Assembly: GCF_026343125.1 (NCBI RefSeq)
Contig: NZ_JAPEMB010000001.1
Span: forward strand, 1,054,001-1,118,000
DNA from: Streptomyces sp. NBC_00094
GTDB lineage: Bacteria; Actinomycetota; Actinomycetes; Streptomycetales; Streptomycetaceae
Direction of reading: 5' to 3'
DNA: 64,000 bases
The notes under the pieces are model-generated. The model did no database searches, was not told where the DNA came from, and saw nothing but the letters and a program-made list of their open reading frames with translations. Below, one piece after another: positions 52,093 through 59,194 of the stretch; positions within the stretch are counted from its first letter, which is position 1; each line of letters starts with the position of its first letter. The position numbers and the translations under genes were made by a program.

Positions 52093-53124
52093 ATGACGAC
52101 AGGTCACGTGGTAACGGTTTTCGGCGCCTACGGACACACCGGGCGCTTCGTGGTGGCGGAGCTGCTCAAGCGGGGCTTCGTCCCCGTCCTGACCGGACGC
52201 GACGAGCGGAAGCTGCGGGAGCTCGCCGAGGCCCACCAGGGGCTCGACGTCCGGCCGGCCGCCGCCGACGACCCGGCCGCGCTGGACCGCGCCCTCGCCG
52301 GTACGGCCGCCGTGATCAACTGCGCCGGGCCCTTCGCCTCGACCGCCGCCCCGGTGATCGACGCGGCGCTGCGCGCCGGGATCCCCTACGTGGACGTGGC
52401 CGCCGAGATCGAGGCCAATGCCGACACGTTCGCGCACTTCGCGGAGCGCGCCGCCGCGGCGGGCACCGTGGTGCTCCCCGCGATGGCCTTCTTCGGCGGC
52501 CTGGGCGACCTCCTCGTCACCGCGGCGATGGGTGACTGGACCTCGGCCGACGAGGCGCACGTCGCGTACGCGCTGAGCAGCTGGCACCCCACCGCGGGCA
52601 CCCGCAGCGCGGGCACCGTCTCGCGGGAGCGCCGGGAGGGGCGGCGCGTGGTGTTCAGCAACGGGCGGCTGGAGCACCGCACCGACGCCGCGCCCACGCT
52701 GAAGTGGACCTTCCCCGAGCCGGTGGGGGTCCGGTCCGTGATCGGCGAGTTCACGATGGCCGACGTCGTGACCGTCCCCAGCCACCTCGCCATTCCCGAG
52801 GTGCGGACCTACATGAACGTCGAGGCGGCCAAGGACGTGGTCGCTCCGGACTCGCCGACGCCGGCCGCGGTCGACGAGAGCGGGCGGTCCGCGCAGACCT
52901 TCCTCGTCGACGTCGTGGTGCGCAACGGCGACGAGGAGCGGCGTGCCGTGGCGAGCGGCCAGGACATCTACGCCGTCACCGCGCCCCTCGCGGTGGAGGC
53001 GGTCGACCGCCTCCTCACGGGACGGACCAGGGCGACCGGTGTCGTCTCCGCCGGCGCGCTCTTCGACGCGCCCGACTTCCTGCGCGCGCTCTCCCCGGAG
53101 ATCGGCGTCGACCTGCCCCGGTAG
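52093..53124 (+). CDS. Saccharopine dehydrogenase-like NAD(P)-binding protein
   Basis: 343 residues. The Rossmann motif VTVFGAYGHTGRFVVAEL and VINCAGPFASTAAPVIDAAL, then PYVDVAAEIE, match the saccharopine dehydrogenase NADP-binding family, which in actinobacteria also includes trans-acting enoyl reductases. The C-terminal part includes FPEPVGVRSVIGEFTMAD. Reaction unknown. It is transcribed away from the EamA gene. Confidence 0.86.
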   Translation: MTTGHVVTVFGAYGHTGRFVVAELLKRGFVPVLTGRDERKLRELAEAHQGLDVRPAAADDPAALDRALAGTAAVINCAGPFASTAAPVIDAALRAGIPYVDVAAEIEANADTFAHFAERAAAAGTVVLPAMAFFGGLGDLLVTAAMGDWTSADEAHVAYALSSWHPTAGTRSAGTVSRERREGRRVVFSNGRLEHRTDAAPTLKWTFPEPVGVRSVIGEFTMADVVTVPSHLAIPEVRTYMNVEAAKDVVAPDSPTPAAVDESGRSAQTFLVDVVVRNGDEERRAVASGQDIYAVTAPLAVEAVDRLLTGRTRATGVVSAGALFDAPDFLRALSPEIGVDLPR

Positions 53125-53153
53125 CGGAGGGGTCGCTCTGCGACGGTCGGGGG

Positions 53154-53204
53154 ATCGTCAAGCGCCGGTCGTCGTCAAACGCCGGTCGTCGTCAAGCGTT
53201 GGGC
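53154..53204. repeat. Three 17-bp tandem repeats upstream of the PucR-type gene
   Basis: ATCGTCAAGCGCCGGTC, GTCGTCAAACGCCGGTC and GTCGTCAAGCGTTGGGC in direct succession, 86 bp before the regulator's start. Confidence 0.8.
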
Positions 53205-53289
53205 GGCGCACGGGCGTTCCCCCGCGTGCCACTCTTGATCTCCGCGCGCCAAGAACACGTCAAAGGCGCGCCGGGCAGGGGGAGGCGCC

Positions 53290-54366
53290 GTGACGGAGAG
53301 CGGGACGGTCAAGGAGCACGAGGGGGTCGAGGGGTACCTGGAGGGGTACGCCGAGATCCTGACGGGCGCGTGCGTGACAGGCCGCAACCTCACCCGCGAG
53401 GAACGCGCGGCCCTGCGCTCCCGTGGGGAACGGGCCGCGGAGGTCGGCATCGGCCTGCGCGCCCTGGTCCGCGCCCATCTCTCCGCCGCGCAGCGGGTCC
53501 TCCCCGGGGTGCCGGGCTCCGCCGCCGGCCATCTGCTGAGCGCCGTCGAGCAGGCCGTCGACGCCTTCGCCGAGGGGCACGAGCGGGCGCAGCGGCTGGC
53601 GATACGTCAGGAGGAGGCGGCGAGACGGGAGTTCATCGACGACCTGCTCTACGGCCGCAGCGACCTCGGCAGGCTCGCCGAGCGCGCGGTGCGCTTCGGA
53701 CTGCTCCTGTCCCACGCCCATGCCGTGGCGGTGGCCCAGGGCCCGGAGCCGTACGACGACGGCTGCGCGGTCACGCGGACCGTCGAGTCCTCGCTGCTCG
53801 CCCGCTTCGGCGACCGCCGCATCCTGCTCACCACCCGGACCGGGCGGCTGATCTGCGTCGCGCCGGAGGACGAACCGGAGGTCCTCACCCACTTCGCCGA
53901 GCAGGCGTACGCGGCGACGGGCGGGCAGGTCGCGATCGGCCGTGCCCACCCGGGCGCCGGCGGCGTCGTCCACTCCTACGAGGAGGCCCTCAACGCGCTC
54001 GACCTCGCGGCCCGCATGGGCATGGGCGAGCCCGTCCTGCGCGCCGCGGACCTCCTCGTCTATCCCGTCCTCGCCCGCGACCGGCAGGCCATGGCCGATC
54101 TCGTACGCACCGCGCTCGGCCCGCTCCAGCAGGCGCGCGGCGGCGCGAAGCCCCTCCTCGACACGCTCGCGGCGTACTTCGACACCGGCTGCGTCACCGC
54201 GCAGGCGGCCCGTCGCCTCAACCTCAGCGTGCGGGCCATCACGTACCGCCTCGACCGCATCCACCGCCTCACCGGCGCGGACCCCGGCGACCCGGTCCAG
54301 CGCTACACGCTCCAGACGGCCGTCGTCGGCGCCAGACTCCTGGACTGGCCGGACCAGCCGCTGTGA
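53290..54366 (+). CDS. PucR/CdaR-type transcriptional regulator
   Basis: 358 residues from the GTG at 53290. The N-terminal 100 residues are helical (LRALVRAHLSAAQRVLP); the middle resembles the PucR GGDEF-like domain (VAIGRAHPGAGGVVHSYEEA); and the C-terminus is an HTH_30: LLDTLAAYFDTGCVTAQAARRL and LNLSVRAITYRLDRI. Such regulators sense small molecules. The upstream repeats are possible binding sites. The following MocR gene starts 71 nt after its stop. Confidence 0.9.
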   Translation: MTESGTVKEHEGVEGYLEGYAEILTGACVTGRNLTREERAALRSRGERAAEVGIGLRALVRAHLSAAQRVLPGVPGSAAGHLLSAVEQAVDAFAEGHERAQRLAIRQEEAARREFIDDLLYGRSDLGRLAERAVRFGLLLSHAHAVAVAQGPEPYDDGCAVTRTVESSLLARFGDRRILLTTRTGRLICVAPEDEPEVLTHFAEQAYAATGGQVAIGRAHPGAGGVVHSYEEALNALDLAARMGMGEPVLRAADLLVYPVLARDRQAMADLVRTALGPLQQARGGAKPLLDTLAAYFDTGCVTAQAARRLNLSVRAITYRLDRIHRLTGADPGDPVQRYTLQTAVVGARLLDWPDQPL

Positions 54367-54437
54367 CCTCGGACCCCGGGCATTCGGCCCCTGGAAACTC
54401 GGCACCTTGGAATCAGGAACAGGATCGTGAGGCGGAC

Positions 54438-55916
54438 GTGTCATCGCCCTGGGCGGGTCGGACGGATGAGACCCGTGGCAGCGCGGCGGAGGGGGACCCG
54501 CCGACCGCAGGACCGCACGGGCAGCCCGCCTGGGAGCTGCTGCTCCCGGCGGTCGCCGCACCGGCCCGGCGACGGGGCCGGGCCCTCCAGGAGGCGCTGC
54601 GGGACGCGGTCCGTTCGGGGCGGCTGACGGCGGGGACCCGGCTGCCGTCGAGCCGGGAGCTCGCGGCCGATCTGGGCGTCTCGCGGGGCCTCGTCACCGA
54701 GGCGTACGAGCAGCTCACCGCCGAGGGATACCTGCGCAGCGACCGGGGCGCGGGGACGTGGGTGGGCGGTGCGGCGCGGTCGGCCGTGCGCGGGGCCCGC
54801 GACCTGGCCCCCGGGGCGCCCGGGGTCCGGGTGGACTTCCATCCGGGGACGCCGGACCTGTCGCTGTTCCCGCGCGCCGCCTGGGCGGCGGCCCAGCGGT
54901 CCGTCATGGCGCGGCTCCCCCACCCGGCGCTCGGCTACCCGGACCCGCGCGGGCTGCCCGAGCTGCGCGAGGCGCTGGCCGGGATGCTGGCGCGGCGGCG
55001 GGGTGTGGTGGCCGATCCCGAGCGGCTCGTGGTCTGTTCGGGTGTGGCGCAGGCGTCGACGCTGCTGGGCTTCGTCCTGCGGGCGCGCGGCCTGCGGTCG
55101 GTCGGCATCGAGGATCCGGGCAGCCCGGAGCACGGCCGGCTGTTCGCCTCGACCGGCATGGACACGGTGTGGCTGCCGCTGGACGAGGAGGGCCTGCGGC
55201 CCGGGCCGCTCGCCGACTCGGGGGTGCGCGCGGTGGTCGTGACGCCCTCGCACCAGTTCCCGTCCGGGATCAGCTGGTCGGCGGAGCGTCGCGCGGCGCT
55301 CCTCGACTGGGCGCGGACGGTGGACGGGTACGTCCTGGAGGACGACTACGACGGCGACTTCCGGTACGACCGGGCCCCGGTCGGCGCGCTGCAGGGGCTC
55401 GATCCGGAGCGGGTCGCCTACGCGGGCACGGTCAGCAAGTCCCTGGCGCCCGGACTGCGGCTCGGCTGGATGCTCGTCCCGGGCGCGCTGCTCGGCGAGG
55501 TCGTGGAGCGCAAGCGGACGATGGACCTCGGCAATCCCGTACTCGACCAGGCCGTGCTCGCGGAGTTCGTGACGCGGGGCGGGTACGACCGGCAGTTGCG
55601 GCGCTGCCAGCGCGCCTACCGGGAGCGGCGGGACGCGCTGCTCACCGCCCTCGACGCGCATCTGCCCGGCACCCGGGTGAGCGGGATCGCGGCCGGGCTG
55701 CACGTCATCGCGCGCGTGCCGGGGCGCTTCGGGCCTCCCGAGCGGTTCCTGGCGCGGGCCGCGGAGGCCGGGGTGGCGCTGCGGCCCTTGGAGGACTACG
55801 GCACGGCGCGGCCCGCCGACGGGGACGTACGGCTGGTCGTCGGGTACGCGCATCTGGCGCCCTCGGTCATCGCGCGGGGCATCCGGCTGGTGGCGGAGGC
55901 GGTGGGCGGGGAGTGA
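54438..55916 (+). CDS. MocR/PdxR-type PLP-dependent GntR regulator
   Basis: 492 residues from the GTG at 54438 (GAGG upstream). A GntR winged HTH (about 75-135: SSRELAADLGVSRGLVTEAY) is fused to an aminotransferase-like fold I domain with the PLP Lys in GTVSKSLAPGLRLGW. MocR proteins sense PLP or amino-acid aldehydes; a target cannot be named. A GABA/PLP role is possible. The upstream in-frame ORF is a shadow of the previous genes. Confidence 0.92.
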   Translation: MSSPWAGRTDETRGSAAEGDPPTAGPHGQPAWELLLPAVAAPARRRGRALQEALRDAVRSGRLTAGTRLPSSRELAADLGVSRGLVTEAYEQLTAEGYLRSDRGAGTWVGGAARSAVRGARDLAPGAPGVRVDFHPGTPDLSLFPRAAWAAAQRSVMARLPHPALGYPDPRGLPELREALAGMLARRRGVVADPERLVVCSGVAQASTLLGFVLRARGLRSVGIEDPGSPEHGRLFASTGMDTVWLPLDEEGLRPGPLADSGVRAVVVTPSHQFPSGISWSAERRAALLDWARTVDGYVLEDDYDGDFRYDRAPVGALQGLDPERVAYAGTVSKSLAPGLRLGWMLVPGALLGEVVERKRTMDLGNPVLDQAVLAEFVTRGGYDRQLRRCQRAYRERRDALLTALDAHLPGTRVSGIAAGLHVIARVPGRFGPPERFLARAAEAGVALRPLEDYGTARPADGDVRLVVGYAHLAPSVIARGIRLVAEAVGGE

Positions 55917-55955
55917 CGGCGGTGGTGGGGCCGCCGGATCCGCCGGGCCCGATCT

Positions 55956-55977
55956 GTTCACGCGGGGTTGGTGTGGG
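55956..55977 (+). promoter_or_regulatory. PHO-box-like direct repeat upstream of phoD
   Basis: GTTCACGCGGG (55956-55966) followed directly by GTTGGTGTGGG (55967-55977). The first unit fits the Streptomyces PhoP consensus GTTCAyy; the second is degenerate. About 75 bp before the phoD start. Confidence 0.45.
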
Positions 55978-56050
55978 CGCCGCTCCCTGCCGTTAGGCAG
56001 GGTGCGGCGGCGCGACTCCCGCGCCCGGACACGCTTTCGGAGGTTCTTCC

Positions 56051-57673
56051 ATGTCCCACTCCGTGCCCGGCTCCCCTCCCTCCCCCTCCCCCGCGCGGCG
56101 CGCCCTGCTGCGCGGGTCGCTGGCCGCCTCGGCCGCCCTCACGCTCGGCGGCGCCGGCCTGGCGGCCCCGGCGTTCGCGCTCTCGGGGCGGCCGCGGGCC
56201 AGCTGGGGTGTCCAGACGGGCGATGTCACGGCCTCCTCGGGCCTCGTGTGGGTGCGGTCGGACCGGCCGGCGCGCATGGTCGTCGAGACCTCGGCGAGCG
56301 AGTCGTTCCGGCGGGTACGCCGGCACCACGGGCCGCTGATCGGCGCGGGCAGCGACTTCACGGGCACGACCGCGCTGCGCGGGCTGCCGGCCGGCGAGCA
56401 GATCCACTACCGGGTCACGCTCGCGGACCCGGACGACCCGCGCCGGACGGGCGAGCCGGTGGTCGGCACCTTCCGTACGGCCCCGGAGCGGCGCGGGAAC
56501 GGCGTCCGCTTCCTGTGGTCGGGGGACGTCGCGGGCCAGGGCTGGGGCATCAACCCGGACATCGGCGGCTTCCGCGCGTACGAGGAGATGCGCCGTCTCG
56601 ACCCGGACTTCTTCCTGTGCAGCGGGGACTCGGTCTACGCGGACGGGGTGATCCAGCCGAGCGTGACGCTGCCCGACGGGCGGATCTGGCGGAACGTCAC
56701 GACGCCGGAGAAGTCGAAGGTCGCGGAGACGCTCGACGAGTACCGGGGCAACTTCCGGTACAACCTCCTCGACCACAACGTCCGGGCGTTCAACGCGCAG
56801 GTGCCGTCGGTGGTGCAGTGGGACGACCACGAGGTGCGCAACAACTGGTACCCGGGCCAGATCCTGGACGACGCGCGGTACGCGGAGAAGGACGTGGACG
56901 TCCTCGCGGCCCGTGCGCTGCGTGCCTTCGGCGAGTACACGCCGGTGTCCACCCTTCACGCGCGCGGGAGCGCGGGCGTAGGCGCGGGCGGGAGCGCGCG
57001 TGCGGGTCGTATGCACCGGGTGGTGCGGTACGGGCCTCTGCTCGACGTGTTCGTGCTCGACATGCGCTCGTACCGGAACGCCAACTCCCCCGGCCGGCAG
57101 GCCGACGACACCAACGGCATCCTCGGGGCGGAGCAGCTCGCCTGGCTGAAGCGGGAGCTGGCCGCGTCCACGGCGGTGTGGAAGGTGCTCGCGGCGGACA
57201 TGCCGCTCGGCCTGGTCGTGCCCGACGGCTCGGCGAACTTCGAGGCGGTCGCGCAGGGCGACCCGGGCGCGCCGCTGGGCCGGGAGCTCCAGATCGCGGA
57301 GCTGCTGCGGTTCGTGAAGCACCGAAGGATCACCGGCACGGTGTGGCTGACGGCGGACGTGCACTACACGTCGGCGCAGCACTACGCGCCCGAGCGGGCG
57401 GCCTTCCAGGACTTCGCGCCCTTCTGGGAGTTCGTGTCCGGGCCGCTGGCCGCGGGCGGGTTCCCCGCGAACGCGCTGGACGCGACCTTCGGTCCGGAGC
57501 GGGTCTTCGTCCGGGCGCCGGAGCGGGCGAACCTGTCGCCGATGGAGAGCCCGCAGTACTTCGGCGAGGTCGACATCGACGGGGGCAGCGGCGAGCTGAC
57601 GGTGCGGCTGCGGGCCGAGGGCGGCTCGGTGCTGTTCAGCACGGTGCTGCAGCCGGGGCTCGTCGGGCAGTAA
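56051..57673 (+). CDS. phoD: Tat-exported PhoD alkaline phosphatase
   Basis: 540 residues after GGAGG. A Tat signal (ARRALLRGSLAASAAL to AFA) precedes an N-terminal PhoD_N fibronectin-like domain and the phosphatase domain: LWSGDVAGQGWGINPD, FLCSGDSVYADGV, QWDDHEVRNNWYPGQ and LTADVHYTSA supply the Fe/Ca ligands (Asp, Asn-His types). It liberates phosphate from organic esters outside the cell. A low-complexity Gly/Ala/Arg loop (about 308-322) is inserted. A candidate PHO box lies upstream. Confidence 0.93.
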   Translation: MSHSVPGSPPSPSPARRALLRGSLAASAALTLGGAGLAAPAFALSGRPRASWGVQTGDVTASSGLVWVRSDRPARMVVETSASESFRRVRRHHGPLIGAGSDFTGTTALRGLPAGEQIHYRVTLADPDDPRRTGEPVVGTFRTAPERRGNGVRFLWSGDVAGQGWGINPDIGGFRAYEEMRRLDPDFFLCSGDSVYADGVIQPSVTLPDGRIWRNVTTPEKSKVAETLDEYRGNFRYNLLDHNVRAFNAQVPSVVQWDDHEVRNNWYPGQILDDARYAEKDVDVLAARALRAFGEYTPVSTLHARGSAGVGAGGSARAGRMHRVVRYGPLLDVFVLDMRSYRNANSPGRQADDTNGILGAEQLAWLKRELAASTAVWKVLAADMPLGLVVPDGSANFEAVAQGDPGAPLGRELQIAELLRFVKHRRITGTVWLTADVHYTSAQHYAPERAAFQDFAPFWEFVSGPLAAGGFPANALDATFGPERVFVRAPERANLSPMESPQYFGEVDIDGGSGELTVRLRAEGGSVLFSTVLQPGLVGQ

Positions 57674-57741
57674 TTCCTGGTCAGAGGTGGTACGGAGGAC
57701 CTCCCCCGGTCATTGTCAGTGGCGGGTCCTACCGTTCTCCC

Positions 57742-59154
57742 ATGACCCGATCCGTACAGGCGCTCGCCTACGCACGCTCTTCCGCGTTGGAGTCCACACA
57801 CTCCGGGCGGCTGCTCGGGCTGGAGACGGCGGGGGGTCTCACGCCCCGGGGCGCGGAGGCGCATCCCCGGTTCTTCTCCGGCTTCCTGGCGGCGCCGCAG
57901 GTCGCCGCCCGCGGTCTGCTCGCGGTCGCCGACGTGGCGGCGGCCCGGTACCACCAGCGGGTGCGGACCGGTTCGCTGGACCCGGTCGTGACCGGGAACG
58001 GGGACCGGCTGCGGTTCGAGTCCTTCTCCGGCTGCGGCGGGGTGTACGCGCGTCTGGACGTGCTGGAGGAAGGGCTCGGCGGCGCGGAGACGGGCCACGG
58101 CACGACCAATGTGGACGTCAACGACCCGCTGCGCGAGGCGCTGTCGCGGATGGTCGGGGACGATCCGCTGCACCTGCGGGTCGGCCCCGAGGAGATGGCG
58201 GTGACCACCCTCGCGGGGGCGGTCGTGGAGAAGAAGGTCCCGTTGCCGGACCGGTGGCTGCGGGGCTTCGCCGAGGCGCAGGTCGCGTCGGCCCGGTTCG
58301 ACCTCCGGGCCGAGCTGACCGGGTCGGAGTCCGTCCGCTTCCTGCGGTCCCTGCCGCGCACGGGGGCGCGGGGGCGCGGGCCGCTGTGGATCGTCCCGTC
58401 CGGCCGGACCCTGCGTCCGACGACGCGGCCGGGTCCGGGGGCGGTGTGCCTGCCGGGTCCCGAGCGGCTGGTCGCGCTGGAGCGGGTGCTGCGGTACGCG
58501 ACGGGGCTGCGGGTGTACGGGCCGGTGCCGGACGGCGCGGCCACGGCGAGCGCCTGGGAGGTGGTCCTGCCGGGGATGCGGCTCACGCTGACGCTGTCGC
58601 CCGACCCGGCTCGGGGCTTCTCCGGGGAGGGCGGGGTCCTGGAGGCGCTGGCCACGGAGGAGGCGGCGCAGGACGCCGAGCTGGTGGCCGTGCTGCTGGC
58701 GTGGGAGCCGCGGATCGACCTGGCGGACCTCGCGGAGCAGGCCGGGCTCACGGTCGACCGGGTGCGCGGGGCGCTGACCCGGCTGGGTACGGCGGGGCGC
58801 GTGGGGTACGACGTCGCGGAGGCGGCCTACTTCCATAGGGAGCTGCCGTACGACGCGGACCGCGCGGAGCGCCACAACCCGCGTCTGGTGAGCGCGCGCC
58901 GGCTGGTCGCGGAGGGCGCGGTGGAGCTCGAAGGGGAGCTGGCGACGGTGGCCTCGGGCGAACGGCGCTACCGGGTGCGGGAGTCGGCCGGCGCGTTGAG
59001 CTGTACGTGCCGGTGGTGGGCGGACCACCGGGGCCGGCGGGGGCCGTGCAAGCACGCGCTGGCGGTGCGGATGGTTCGCCGGGGCGCGACGGTCACGGAA
59101 CCGGGGGCGGACCCGGAGGCACCGGAGTGGGCCGTGCCGGGAGCGGGCCGGTGA
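57742..59154 (+). CDS. SWIM zinc-finger protein
   Basis: 470 residues from the ATG at 57742. Mostly uncharacterised N-terminal sequence (AAARYHQRVRTGSLDPVVTG, GCGGVYARLDV), then a winged-helix-like segment (LADLAEQAGLTVDRVRGALT) and a C-terminal SWIM finger LSCTCRWWADHRGRRGPCKHA with its C-x-C ... C-x-H ligands. It binds nucleic acid or protein. The DUF6493 gene follows 40 nt later in the same direction, a common pairing in Streptomyces. No MoxR or vWA gene, the partners in the better-known SWIM clusters, is in the window. Confidence 0.88.
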   Translation: MTRSVQALAYARSSALESTHSGRLLGLETAGGLTPRGAEAHPRFFSGFLAAPQVAARGLLAVADVAAARYHQRVRTGSLDPVVTGNGDRLRFESFSGCGGVYARLDVLEEGLGGAETGHGTTNVDVNDPLREALSRMVGDDPLHLRVGPEEMAVTTLAGAVVEKKVPLPDRWLRGFAEAQVASARFDLRAELTGSESVRFLRSLPRTGARGRGPLWIVPSGRTLRPTTRPGPGAVCLPGPERLVALERVLRYATGLRVYGPVPDGAATASAWEVVLPGMRLTLTLSPDPARGFSGEGGVLEALATEEAAQDAELVAVLLAWEPRIDLADLAEQAGLTVDRVRGALTRLGTAGRVGYDVAEAAYFHRELPYDADRAERHNPRLVSARRLVAEGAVELEGELATVASGERRYRVRESAGALSCTCRWWADHRGRRGPCKHALAVRMVRRGATVTEPGADPEAPEWAVPGAGR

Positions 59155-59194
59155 CGGGGCGCGAGGCGGAGGAGCGGAACATGGGGGCAGGGCA

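Noticed and set aside
52704..54437. Long in-frame upstream extension of the MocR protein
   Set aside because: It overlaps two real genes in other frames; the GntR HTH and a ribosome site place the start at 54438.
56002..57741. In-frame upstream extension of the SWIM protein through phoD
   Set aside because: Out-of-frame translation of phoD, which is certain; family homology begins at 57742.
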